Assembly: GCA_965205595.1 (NCBI GenBank)
Contig: CBDBHI010000087.1
Coordinates: 3,285 to 67,284 of the forward strand
DNA: 64,000 nt
Origin: CATQHP01 sp965205595
GTDB lineage: Bacteria; Acidobacteriota; Terriglobia; Bryobacterales; UBA6623
Direction of reading: 5' to 3'
In this document: positions 1-8,280 of the stretch, piece after piece
Layout of the letters: every line of letters begins with the position of its first letter
Position numbering within the stretch: the stretch's first letter is position 1
The notes under the pieces: generated by a model
Told to the model about the DNA's origin: nothing
Seen by the model: the letters and a program-made list of their open reading frames with translations, nothing else
Database searches by the model: none
Translations under genes and position numbers: made by a program

Positions 1-447
1 CACGGACAATTCGGCCAGGCGTCGAAACTCTTTGCGGCCGTAGATCTGGAACTCGCGTTGGAGAATGCGGCGGGTGGCCGGCCCCGAGAGGCGCTGATGA
101 ACTCGATCGACGTGCGCCAGTAAGACGCTGTCGGCGCGTGTGTACTTGCTGGGAAAACGGCGCCGCCGATAGGCCCTCGGACGGACGCAACGCGTGTGCA
201 AGAACTGTCCGATCAGGCGGGTGAGTTGCGCGCGGCTTAAGCCCGTGAGCTTAGCGAGATAACGCCGCAGGAGACCCTTGACGGAGCGCTTCTGGTCGGC
301 ATAGTGATGCCGCTTCAAGACGCTTTCGACGAGCGCATATTTGTCGCTTCGATTGCCGCCCTCGAAGGCGACGGATTGGCACCCGTCGAGAAAACACTCG
401 ATCTGCTCCAGACTCAGCGATTCGGCTTGCTGCACGGCGACTCCCAT
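1..447 (-). CDS. rve-type transposase, copy A (partial)
   Basis: This is the N-terminal part of an approximately 417-aa DDE transposase with an integrase core, starting at the ATG at 447 on the minus strand and running off the window at base 1. It begins MGVAVQQAESLSLEQIE, like copies B and C. Only the N-terminal DNA-binding region is visible, so the catalytic D-D-E residues are off the window. The family is closest in layout to IS481/IS3-type rve transposases; the exact IS family is not certain. Confidence 0.85.
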   Translation of the reverse strand, partial: MGVAVQQAESLSLEQIECFLDGCQSVAFEGGNRSDKYALVESVLKRHHYADQKRSVKGLLRRYLAKLTGLSRAQLTRLIGQFLHTRCVRPRAYRRRRFPSKYTRADSVLLAHVDRVHQRLSGPATRRILQREFQIYGRKEFRRLAELSV

Positions 448-549
448 CGCCCGCAGCTGCTCTGTTCCTGACCACCCAACGGATCCCCGTCAGGCTCATC
501 TTGTATTGGAATCGCCCTCCCCTTCAGGCTCATCTTGTATTGGACAAGA
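1..549 (-). mobile_element. rve-type insertion sequence, copy A (partial at window edge)
   Basis: This is the transposase-start end of an IS that occurs four times in the window. Bases 1-549 match 17520-18068 (copy B) almost base for base. The outer end reads TCTTGTCCAAT on the minus strand. Just inside it the 20-base unit TCCAATACAAGATGAGCCTG is present twice, as in the other copies. The element truncates the SBBP-propeller gene to its right. The rest lies left of the window. Confidence 0.9.
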
Positions 550-750
550 CGACGGCGCTGTCATGAGTTTCGTCAAAAGCTCCCATGGTGGTCGGAAAAT
601 CTCCTGAACGGACGCCGGCTGTGAGATAGATATTCCCATCTGTATCAGCGGCGATACTTGCCTCCCGATCACGGTCGCTGCCACCGACAAACGTGGAGTA
701 CTCAAGAACCGGGTCAATTACCAGCGGCAATGTTCTGTCGTAGGCTGCTA

Positions 751-1869
751 GTACTAACTTGCGAAAGTAAGGCCTTTAACTGTAAAATGTCGGTATGGCA
801 AGACCGGCAACGGTGATTCGACTGAACGCCGAGGAAGAAGAGACGCTGCGACTCTGGGTGCGCGGCCACAAGTCCGAACGGCGCATGGTGGAGCGCGCTC
901 GCATTGTGCTGCTGGCGGCCGCCGCTACCTCGACCGCCGAGATCGCCCGGCAACTGGGATCCCCGGCGGCGCGCGTGTCGAAATGGCGCACCCGCTTCGC
1001 CCAGCAACGTCTGGCGGGATTATGCGATCAAGCGCGTTCCGGCAGGCCCGCGCGGTACGACCAAGCGACGCGCAAACGCATCCTCTGCCAACTCGACGAA
1101 GCTCCGCCCGAAGGGCACGCCACTTGGACAGGCGAACTGCTCGCGGAAGCTCTCGGCGACGTCAGCAAGCATCAAGTCTGGCGCGTACTGCGGCAGCTCG
1201 GCGTGTCCTTGCGGCGGCGGCGCAGTTGGTGTTTGTCAACCGACCCGGAGTTCGCTCGCAAGGCCGCCGACATTGTCGGACTCTACCTCAGCCCGCCGGA
1301 AAACGCCGTGGTGCTCGCGGTCGACGAGAAGCCGAGCATCCAGGCCTTGGAGCGAGCGCAGGGCTGGCTACGCTTGCCCAACGGCAAGGCCTTGACGGGC
1401 TTCTCGCACGGCTACAGGCGGCACGGCACGACGCCGCTTTTCGCCGCGCTGGAAGTGGCTACCGGATTCATCATCGCCGGACACTATTGGCGCCGACGGC
1501 GTCGCGAGTTTCTCGACTTCATGAACCACATCGCGGCCATCCACGAAGGCCGCGAGATCCACATCATCTTGGATAACTTGAACACTCACAAGCCCAAAAA
1601 TGACCGCTGGCTGCAACGTCATGCGAACATCCATTTTCACTACACGCCGACCTACAGTTCGTGGATGAATCAGGTTGAGGTGTGGTTTTCGATTCTGAGC
1701 CGCCGCGCCTTGCGGGGGGCGAGTTTCACTTCCCCCCGGCAGGTGCGCGAGGCCATCGACAGCTTCGTCCGCGTCTACAACTCCAAGGCTACTCCGTTCG
1801 AATGGACCAAGACCGTCGTAGCCCCTCGTCCCCTCGCCAGTAAATATTCTAACTTACGCAACTAAGTAC
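751..1869 (+). mobile_element. IS630-family insertion sequence, copy 1 (1119 bp)
   Basis: The element is flanked by TA at 749-750 and 1870-1871, inside a CTAG target. This matches the known IS630 preference for CTAG with TA duplication. Imperfect terminal inverted repeats start GTACTAACTTGCGAAAGT at the left and GTACTTAGTTGCGTAAGT at the right (reverse complement). It carries one transposase gene. A near-identical second copy lies at 34605-35723; the one difference I noticed is A at 1820 versus C at 35674, which is synonymous. The insertion is therefore recent. Confidence 0.93.
795..1865 (+). CDS. IS630-family transposase, copy 1
   Basis: This 356-aa DDE transposase moves the surrounding IS630 element. 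The N-terminal third is a Tc1/mariner-like helix-turn-helix region (ATSTAEIARQLGSPAARVSKW). The catalytic DDE domain follows: the first Asp is in VVLAVDEKPSIQ, the second in IHIILDNLNTHK, and the Glu in YSSWMNQVEVWFS. Length and motif order are normal for the family and the frame is intact. The gene nearly fills the element; its stop lies four bases before the right end. Confidence 0.95.
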   Translation: MARPATVIRLNAEEEETLRLWVRGHKSERRMVERARIVLLAAAATSTAEIARQLGSPAARVSKWRTRFAQQRLAGLCDQARSGRPARYDQATRKRILCQLDEAPPEGHATWTGELLAEALGDVSKHQVWRVLRQLGVSLRRRRSWCLSTDPEFARKAADIVGLYLSPPENAVVLAVDEKPSIQALERAQGWLRLPNGKALTGFSHGYRRHGTTPLFAALEVATGFIIAGHYWRRRRREFLDFMNHIAAIHEGREIHIILDNLNTHKPKNDRWLQRHANIHFHYTPTYSSWMNQVEVWFSILSRRALRGASFTSPRQVREAIDSFVRVYNSKATPFEWTKTVVAPRPLASKYSNLRN

Positions 1870-3153
1870 TAGCTGGAAGCCGACACGGTTTCGCCCCTCG
1901 ATCCGGTAGGCTCCCGAAACCGGGTACCGATCGCCGTCGATCTCTTGATAGATGACCGGCTTTCTGTGATAAATCCGCGTTGCGCTTAGGCCGACAATCA
2001 AATCACCCGACTCGCTGATCTCAAGCTGGTCTGGGCCCTCAAACGTTAGCTGGATGGCGCCCGGGTCGCCGCCGGGCTCCACGACGAAGTCATACTCCAA
2101 TTTTCCGTCGTAGCTCCAGTAGCAGAGCAGATCGATTCCTGGATAGATGTCTTCGTACAGCAGTTTGGCGTAATGGGGAACGCCGGTTTGCCAGCTAGCC
2201 GCATCGTTGCCGATGAAATAATTGCTTTGGCCTGGAAGCGCTTCCAGCCCGATTGGCTCGACGTGCGAGTTGGCGCCCGCCCACTTCATACGTAGGTTGG
2301 CTCGGCGTCCCTCTCCGTCAACGATGGCGACGACCACTTCGTCCGCCGAGAAGAACCAGGCGTGCCGGCCGCCTCTCGAGAGGAATTGCACCCGCGAGTC
2401 AGTTTGTCCGCGGTTCGCCTCGAAGTAGCGAGGGAGCTTGCCGTTGTAACTTCTGAGCCGGATCTGCCCGAGCCTGACTTGCTTGGGCGCCATTGCCAGG
2501 GGGCGCAGGAGCCGGTCCTCGAGCGACGGCATCGCCGTCGTGCCGAAGCTTCGTAGAGCCCGCGGCTCTTCTGCCTGCCCGGCTGGGGCACGAGCATTCA
2601 GCTCCGTCGCGGCGTTTAGGGAAGCGGCGGCCAGAAGCCAAGCGACGCTCCCCAAGGCCAAAAACGAGATCCAAGATCGGTGTCGGAGCCAACTGGGCAT
2701 GCGAACCTCCAGTTCCGTATTCTATTTCACTTTTGACGTGGCGCGTGCGGAACTGCTTAAGGAGAGCCTACGCGCCTGCAGCAGTCAGGCCAGCCGCGAT
2801 GCCGGACCGCACCGACGCCACTGCGAGCCGCTTGTTTTCGAATCCGGTTTTGGGGCTGGCGAATGCTTATCCCCCCTACGGCATCTCTGCTGACAGGCAG
2901 CGGTGCCTCCTTGCCGAGCCGGTGGGCGGGGTTACTGGGCTGTCAATCCGCTTTGTCGAAAACTGGTACGAAGAGTTCCGCGACCGCGAGCAGGACTAAG
3001 CTACTGAAACCGAAGCGGTTCCGTCTCGTTCTTCGGTTAGGTGTAGGAAAATCTGAGTGTTGTATCGCAGGCGACACGAGCGGAAGGTCCCCGCGATACG
3101 AGGAACGTCGTCGCAAGCGTTACAACGATTTGAAGGGAGCCGCCCGGGTTAGG

Positions 3154-3289
3154 TTTGGCAGGGCAATTGCTTTATGGGGTTTGTACTCAAACTGCCCTGG
3201 CCAGCGCTGTATGTTACTGATTCAGAGCCGGATCGACCAGATACTCCTGGCCGCAAACTGATCTGCGTCATCGCAGTTGCCCTGCCAAA
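3154..3289. repeat. MITE-like element with 17-bp inverted repeats
   Basis: TTTGGCAGGGCAATTGC at 3154-3170 is the reverse complement, with one mismatch, of GCAGTTGCCCTGCCAAA at 3273-3289. The 102-base interior has no coding capacity. No target duplication is visible. It could be a miniature inverted-repeat element or an RNA structure in the upstream region of the operon. Confidence 0.5.
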
Positions 3290-3540
3290 TACTACCACGC
3301 GAAGCGTCTGCCGTCAGGCTTCGTTCAAATCGAGTTCGGTTGAGTTTCCCGCCACGGACATACGATCTTCGACATCGTCCCGTCTAGATCCTGATAAACG
3401 GCGAACTCTTGATTCAGGCAATCCAGGCCGCTGGATCAACCGATCGTCACTTCCCTCAAGGGAGTTCTTCGGAGTTTTGCTGGTCGGTTAATCTCCCGAT
3501 TGACTGCACGGCTTCGTCGGGCCTAGCGTCGTTGGTATAG

Positions 3541-3581
3541 GGAGAATCTGTCCCGGAGACCGCTGAACGGCGAGATTCTCC
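3541..3581. promoter_or_regulatory. Hairpin upstream of the CsgG-like operon
   Basis: GGAGAATCT (3541-3549) pairs perfectly with AGATTCTCC (3573-3581) across a 23-base loop. It ends 23 bases before the first start codon. It may be a leader-RNA hairpin or a repressor site; there is no further evidence. Confidence 0.4.
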
Positions 3582-3604
3582 GCCCGATTTCATCTCTGAG
3601 TGCG

Positions 3605-4681
3605 ATGAGATTCTTGAAGCTTCTCGCTGTGTCCTTGCTGGTCTGCTTCACGCCCACAGCAGCAGCGGAGCCCCCCGCTCAGACCCTCTGCGTTCTCGAC
3701 TTCAATCGGCTAGGCGACGATGCCAGCATGGACTGGCTGCAGGAAGGTCTCGCCGACATGATCATCGGCACCATGAATGGGCTTAGCCCGTATCAGGTCA
3801 TCGAGCGCCAATACCTGAAGGAGATCCTCCGGGAACAAGGTTTGGCGGCGAACGGGCTGGTGGATACGGACACAGCGATCCGACACGCCCGACTGGCCAA
3901 GGCCCAGCTCTTGCTGCTAGGAAGTTTTGCAAGACAAGACGATCGACTGACGATTCAAGTTCGGCTTATAAGAATCTCGGACCAGCGGATTCTTGCACGG
4001 GTCACTTGGACGGATCCCTACGCCAAAGTCCTCAGCGCTCTGCGGGACTTGAGCGAGAGACTGCTTGTGGCTCTGGGCAACCCTGTCGATCCGGCACAGC
4101 TTGAGGGCTTCGAGAAAGAGATCCCGAGGAGCATTGATGTTGCCAAGTCCTACTACCAAGGCATCCCAGCCTTCGACAACGGCCACTACCCGGAAGCGCT
4201 GGCTGAATACCTCGACGCAGCCCGGGAAGCCGGCGATTTCATCAAGGTCTACCCGGCCGTACTTGAGATGTACTATCTGCTCGGCAGGAGCGAACATGCC
4301 GTCGTCTTCGCCCGGGAGTTGGCGCAACTCTACGAGAAGAGGGGTGACGTAGGAAGCGCCCTCGAGTACTACTTCGCCGCGGCCGAGCAATGTTTGGACC
4401 CTTTGAACAATCACAGATCGGGCATCCGCCTGTTGAACGAGCTTTTGCGCCTCGTGAAACAGCATGAACACAAGACCAACGAGATGGAGGCGACCAAGCG
4501 GTTCATTCTGGACAGGATTGATGAGCTGCACGAAACTGGAAAATACGAATCGTTCGGAAAGATACTGGCGGATCGCAGCATCCGGTATCGGTTGTGGCCT
4601 AGTGATATTAAAGCCGAGCTGAGGCGCAGAGCGGAAAAGCAAGCGCGCGGAGGGTACGCCGTATTCGAGGACGGCCAGTGA
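3605..4681 (+). CDS. Exported CsgG/FlgO-like protein with C-terminal helical (TPR-like) region
   Basis: This is the first gene of a five-gene operon. A Sec signal peptide (KLLAVSLLVCFTPTAAA) is followed by an N-terminal domain of the CsgG/FlgO/LpoB type: TLCVLDFNRLG, then LADMIIGTMN, the YQVIERQYLKEILREQGL stretch and LLLLGSFARQDDRLTIQVRL. In known members this fold binds peptidoglycan-synthesis or curli-export partners in the periplasm. From about residue 180 the protein is helical and TPR-like (YYQGIPAFDNGHYPEALAEYLDAA). It ends at a TGA (4679-4681). The next ORF continues in the same frame only nine codons later, so the two may once have been a single protein. There is no lipobox. Confidence 0.75.
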   Translation: MRFLKLLAVSLLVCFTPTAAAEPPAQTLCVLDFNRLGDDASMDWLQEGLADMIIGTMNGLSPYQVIERQYLKEILREQGLAANGLVDTDTAIRHARLAKAQLLLLGSFARQDDRLTIQVRLIRISDQRILARVTWTDPYAKVLSALRDLSERLLVALGNPVDPAQLEGFEKEIPRSIDVAKSYYQGIPAFDNGHYPEALAEYLDAAREAGDFIKVYPAVLEMYYLLGRSEHAVVFARELAQLYEKRGDVGSALEYYFAAAEQCLDPLNNHRSGIRLLNELLRLVKQHEHKTNEMEATKRFILDRIDELHETGKYESFGKILADRSIRYRLWPSDIKAELRRRAEKQARGGYAVFEDGQ

Positions 4682-4708
4682 ACTACGCGATCCGTCCCCA
4701 AGCCCTCG

Positions 4709-6487
4709 GTGCTCATGTCGAAGATTCGTGCGCAGCAGACCCTGGCCCGAGCGTATGCCCATGTGGGGAGAATCGAACGAGCACTGGATCATTATCGGGA
4801 ACTATTTGAAGAGTACGAATTCCTGACCGAACACCCCCTCTACGAAGAGACGCAGCGTGATCCCATCAGGACGGAAGCCCATTTTATGTTGTTGCGCCAC
4901 TATGCAAAAACGGGCAAGTTGGTCCGGGATCACGCTGTGAACAAGATCAACCGACTCAATGTCGTCAGAGATGGGCTTGTGTTCACGCGCGACTTCGGGG
5001 ACCTCGGCCCCGATGCACGGGCCAGGGTGGCTTCCCAATACGAAGAGCGAGGCCACGAATACTTTTACTTCGCAGCCCCGTCGGGCTATCAAATCGATTC
5101 GGTCACCCTTAAGGCAAAGATCGAGGGCATCGGGTCGTTCGGGTTCAACCTACCGAAGCCTGCCGGGTGGCCCCCGCAGTTTTCCTTTTCCAAACGGTTT
5201 AAGGGCTTCAAATTCTCGAAGCGGGGCGACTACGAGCAGACGGTTGCCTTGCCCTCTGGAACCGAATTCTTTTCGATCGGTACGAGCTGGGGACGTGGCT
5301 TGTATTCGAATACGTCGGTCGAGGCGCTCTACCACAAACTGTTCGGGTTGAAGGATGGCCCAGACATCGTGCGCTGGGAGGCGTCGTTCGCCGTCTCTCC
5401 CAAGCACGGCGCGGCCGTCGAGACAAGATCCGGTGTCGCGACGCAGCTCGACCCTGCAGTTCAAAAACTGATCGACCGTTACACGGCCGGCTGGGAAAGC
5501 AGCTCCGTAATCCGAGAGGGACAGACAGCCCTCTATTCGGGCGATCCTTCCCTGGATGTGTACGCCGAGGACTGGCTTGTGTATTCAATTGATGGCGACA
5601 TTGAGATCTTCCACCAACGCGACGCGCGGCTCAAGATTGACATACCCATCACGATTAACACCGGGGAACAAGAGTTTGATCCGTCGTTGGTTCGAACCCA
5701 TGACGGCCGGTACGCGTTGCTTTGGGCGCGTGGAACGAGCAAGAGAAATGCTTTGCGCTTCGTGGCGTTCTCCGCGGATTTGCTGCGATGGGCGACGCCG
5801 CAGCGGATGGTGTTCGAAGAAGCACCCAAGAACATCGGCTACACCTATACACAGGCCGAGCCGCCCGAGCGGACCTACAACGTCGTCCCCAGCCGCGGGG
5901 GCTACGTGATGTTGCTGGCACAGGGCTTCGTGCGGCACTCGAAGGACTTGAGGAGTTGGGGCCCACCGCAGAAAGTCCTCCCGCAAGACCTCTATCGGAA
6001 TCGTCTCGTGAAGACCCGCGATGGGACTGTATGGGCGGTTTACGAGAACTCATCGGACGAGCTTCAGCCCTACACACCGGACGACTGGCTCTATGGCTAC
6101 TTCGTGGTCGACGGCAAGCGGTACAGACACGTCACGGAGCTGCACGTCAGTCGAAGTGGGGATGGCATTCATTGGGAGCGGGCGGGTCAAGTCGTTTTTC
6201 CCGGTCAGCCCAGTGGGCTGTGGGCTTTCGCCGTTTCGGAAGGTCAGATCGGCATAGCCGTGGCCTTCAATAATCTCTTCGCAAAGTGGTTGACGACGTC
6301 GCGTTTGAGCGAGCTGCGCCGGGTCGAGACCGAACTCGAGGTCATGCATCAATCAGAGGAAGCGGAGTTCTTCGCTCTCGACGCAGTTCTTACTTGTATC
6401 CGTCCGGTCTTCGATTTCGAGAAACAGAAGGCGATGCTTTTGGCCACAAGCTCCCGAGCGCTTTACGAGAGGCTCAACAGTAGATGA
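4709..6487 (+). CDS. TPR plus BNR/sialidase-like beta-propeller protein
   Basis: A 592-aa product starting at GTG 4709 or, more likely, ATG 4715. Residues 5-60 look like TPR helices (RAQQTLARAYAHVGRIERAL). The C-terminal half has repeats of the sialidase/glycosidase propeller type (FDPSLVRTHDGRYALLWARG, RLVKTRDGTVWAVYENSSD, SRSGDGIHWERAG). Propellers of this type normally act outside the cytoplasm, yet this ORF has no signal peptide. It is in the same frame as the upstream gene, separated by one TGA. Either the TGA is a nonsense mutation in a fused gene, or export depends on something else. Its stop overlaps the next start (ATGA), indicating translational coupling. No catalytic residues could be assigned. 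Confidence 0.7.
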   Translation: MLMSKIRAQQTLARAYAHVGRIERALDHYRELFEEYEFLTEHPLYEETQRDPIRTEAHFMLLRHYAKTGKLVRDHAVNKINRLNVVRDGLVFTRDFGDLGPDARARVASQYEERGHEYFYFAAPSGYQIDSVTLKAKIEGIGSFGFNLPKPAGWPPQFSFSKRFKGFKFSKRGDYEQTVALPSGTEFFSIGTSWGRGLYSNTSVEALYHKLFGLKDGPDIVRWEASFAVSPKHGAAVETRSGVATQLDPAVQKLIDRYTAGWESSSVIREGQTALYSGDPSLDVYAEDWLVYSIDGDIEIFHQRDARLKIDIPITINTGEQEFDPSLVRTHDGRYALLWARGTSKRNALRFVAFSADLLRWATPQRMVFEEAPKNIGYTYTQAEPPERTYNVVPSRGGYVMLLAQGFVRHSKDLRSWGPPQKVLPQDLYRNRLVKTRDGTVWAVYENSSDELQPYTPDDWLYGYFVVDGKRYRHVTELHVSRSGDGIHWERAGQVVFPGQPSGLWAFAVSEGQIGIAVAFNNLFAKWLTTSRLSELRRVETELEVMHQSEEAEFFALDAVLTCIRPVFDFEKQKAMLLATSSRALYERLNSR

Positions 6488-7344
6488 AGGATTGGCGGGT
6501 TCAGATTCGTGTGTTGTTGCTAACGGCGGTGGCGGTGCACCTTGTGTGTGCTAGTGAGGTCTGGGCAATTGAGCGGCCCGCTCGCATCTGGTTTTTGCCG
6601 TTCGACAATCCTAGCGCCGATGAATCTTTGGAATACCTGGAAGAGGCGCTTCCAGCGCTACTAGCCGTCGCCGTGTCTCAAACCGACGAACACGCCGTGG
6701 TGGATCGACAGCACTTGACCCGCGTCCTGGCCGAGCAGTCTCTGACTCTCGAGGGTCTGACATCGCCCAGTTCCAAGCACCGGGTCGGGAGGCTCCTTGA
6801 AGCACCGGTGATGATTAGTGGGAGCTTTGTCAAGCAGGGCCAAGAGCTTCTCATCACGATTCGGGCGGCCGATGTTGAAACAGGAATCGTCACCGCAACT
6901 GCGGAAGCACGTGGTCCTGTCGGTCAACTCGGTCCGTTAGTGAGTAAGCTCTATGGCAGATTAGCCCAGGACTTAGGCACGTGGCTACCCGCTCTGCGCG
7001 CCGATCAGATCGACCAGGCGCCGCTCTCCAACCTGCATTTCATGCGGGGTCTTGGTTTCTATTTCAGCGCGCGCTACAACCAGGCGCTGGGGGAGTTCGT
7101 GCAGGCTGCGGAGGAGCAGGAGTTGCGCGATATCTCCCGGCTTTGGCTGGCAAACGCCTACCTGGCCCAAAACCAGTTTGGTCATGCCTATCTCGAGTTG
7201 AGCAGGCTGATGCGCAGTGGATCGAGCAACCTCCGCCATGACGAGGTCAAAGCCAAGATGCGTGCCTGTGAGAAACACTTAGACCCCGAGGAAGTGAAGA
7301 TTATCGAGGAGCTGGCCATGTTGCAAGCTCCCACAAGGGAGTAG
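6484..7344 (+). CDS. Exported CsgG/FlgO-like protein with TPR tail
   Basis: A 286-aa protein with a Sec leader (VLLLTAVAVHLVCASEVWA) and the same N-terminal pattern as the first gene in the operon: IWFLPFDNPSADESLEYLEEALPALL, then AVVDRQHLTRVLAEQSLTLE and APVMISGSFVKQGQELLITI (each shown in parts). The C-terminal 100 residues are TPR-like (FMRGLGFYFSARYNQALGEF). It is clearly a paralogue of 3605-4681 without the propeller. It overlaps the previous gene by four bases. The likely location is the periplasm. Function is unknown; the family suggests an accessory role in envelope assembly or secretion. Confidence 0.75.
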   Translation: MKDWRVQIRVLLLTAVAVHLVCASEVWAIERPARIWFLPFDNPSADESLEYLEEALPALLAVAVSQTDEHAVVDRQHLTRVLAEQSLTLEGLTSPSSKHRVGRLLEAPVMISGSFVKQGQELLITIRAADVETGIVTATAEARGPVGQLGPLVSKLYGRLAQDLGTWLPALRADQIDQAPLSNLHFMRGLGFYFSARYNQALGEFVQAAEEQELRDISRLWLANAYLAQNQFGHAYLELSRLMRSGSSNLRHDEVKAKMRACEKHLDPEEVKIIEELAMLQAPTRE

Positions 7345-7353
7345 ACGCGACTC

Positions 7354-8280
7354 ATGCCAGCGCCTAATAGCACCAAGGCTAACCGACTAATGGCCCCACT
7401 GGGATTCGCGCCGAGCGCCTCCTTGTTGCGGCATGCCGCGCAAGCAGTCAGGGGAGTCGTCGCCTTCACGCTCGCTTCCTGCTTGGCTCTGGGCTCAGAG
7501 TCTCACGCTGCGTCGTTTGGCGGTCCTGCTCTGGTCGTCACTCGGCCGAGCCGACCCGAGCCTCTCCGGCTCTTTGGGGGCCAGACCGTTGCGGTGCCTG
7601 TCCTCGTCCGCGCGCTTCAGGTCGAAGGGCTCACCCTCCGCGCACAGTTGGTGCAGTTGACTTCCAATCTCTCGGTTCGCACCGGCGCCGAGCTCGAAGT
7701 TCCGCTCCCGTCGAACCCTTCGCTGCATTTTGGGATCGAGCTGGATCTATCCGTCCCGCTTCCCGCAGTTCAGCGGGAGACAAACTTCGAACTCCGGGTT
7801 CGGTCACGCCGAGGTCACGACAAGCCTTGGCACGCTGCCGGCCGTATCGCATTGCGGGTGTATCCCGGTAACCTGCTCGATCCGGTCCGCGTGTGGGCGA
7901 AGTCTCACCCGCTTCGCGTGAGGCACGGCAACGGATCACTGCAGCGTTTCTTGCGCCAGCAGAGGATTCCCGTGGTCGCCGATGGGAAAACCCAGGGTTT
8001 CGGTGACGGGCCTGGCGTATCGCTCTTTGCCGGAGCGTCGGCGTTTCGCGAGCATGAACGCTTCCCTCTACCGGAAGACGAAGCGATCGTCCTGTTCACA
8101 GAACGCGAGTCGGAACCCCCGCGCCTTTTCATCGAGCGTACCGACCGCGGAACGACCGTGAGCGTCGAGATGCGCCTTCTCGACCGTTTGGCCACCGACC
8201 CTCTGGCGCAGAAGATCTTTCTTGAGGTGTTCCAACTCCTCCACGAGGAGAGACCGTCAGTTAAAGGAGATATTCAATGA
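7354..8280 (+). CDS. Exported protein of unknown function in CsgG-like operon
   Basis: I do not recognise a family for this product. The start at 7354 gives 308 aa; an ATG at 7390 would give a more normal leader (VVAFTLASCLALGSESHA). The body is rich in beta-strand-like segments (LRLFGGQTVAVPVLVRALQ, FELRVRSRRGHDKPWHAAGR), suggesting an immunoglobulin-like or sandwich fold. A caspase-like ending is not seen. It lies nine bases after the previous stop and overlaps the next gene by ATGA, so it is an operon member. It may be a structural partner of the CsgG-like proteins. Confidence 0.6.
   Translation: MPAPNSTKANRLMAPLGFAPSASLLRHAAQAVRGVVAFTLASCLALGSESHAASFGGPALVVTRPSRPEPLRLFGGQTVAVPVLVRALQVEGLTLRAQLVQLTSNLSVRTGAELEVPLPSNPSLHFGIELDLSVPLPAVQRETNFELRVRSRRGHDKPWHAAGRIALRVYPGNLLDPVRVWAKSHPLRVRHGNGSLQRFLRQQRIPVVADGKTQGFGDGPGVSLFAGASAFREHERFPLPEDEAIVLFTERESEPPRLFIERTDRGTTVSVEMRLLDRLATDPLAQKIFLEVFQLLHEERPSVKGDIQ

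Larger units (their letters stand above)
550..2700 (-). pseudogene. SBBP/DUF7948 beta-propeller protein, broken by two IS
   Basis: This is an exported protein gene read on the minus strand from an ATG at 2700. A hydrophobic leader (WISFLALGSVAWLLAAASLNA) is followed by a DUF7948-type domain with motifs such as YFEANRGQTD, NYFIGNDAASW and LLYEDIYPGIDLLCY. The reading frame stops at an IS630 element (751-1869). It resumes on the other side as AAYDRTLPLVIDPVLEYSTFVGG and enters an SBBP repeat (DGNIYLTAGVRSGDFPTT). Removing the IS630 and one TA restores VGFQLAAYDRT in frame. A second element (rve IS copy A) removes everything after about residue 345. SBBP proteins are usually secreted propellers of unknown function, common in Solibacter-type acidobacteria. 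The gene is almost certainly non-functional here. Confidence 0.85.
2701..3604. other. Intergenic region between divergent SBBP gene and CsgG-like operon
   Basis: About 900 bases without a convincing intact gene. It holds an inverted-repeat element (3154-3289) and a hairpin just before the operon (3541-3581). At 2940-2999 (plus strand) there is a short tail ending ENWYEEFRDREQD and a stop. It resembles the C-terminal end of PD40-type kinases (compare VLNWFEELKR in the kinase at 57431-60064), so it may be a gene remnant; this is weak evidence. Promoters for both flanking genes presumably lie here. Confidence 0.5.

Noticed and set aside
983..1576. Long plus-strand and minus-strand frames overlapping transposase genes
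   Set aside because: They are alternate frames of high-GC coding sequence, arginine/alanine-rich and without motifs.
4679..4681. TGA between the CsgG-like gene and the propeller ORF as selenocysteine
   Set aside because: No redox motif surrounds it, and a fused protein would place it in a linker; it is reported only as a possible nonsense codon.
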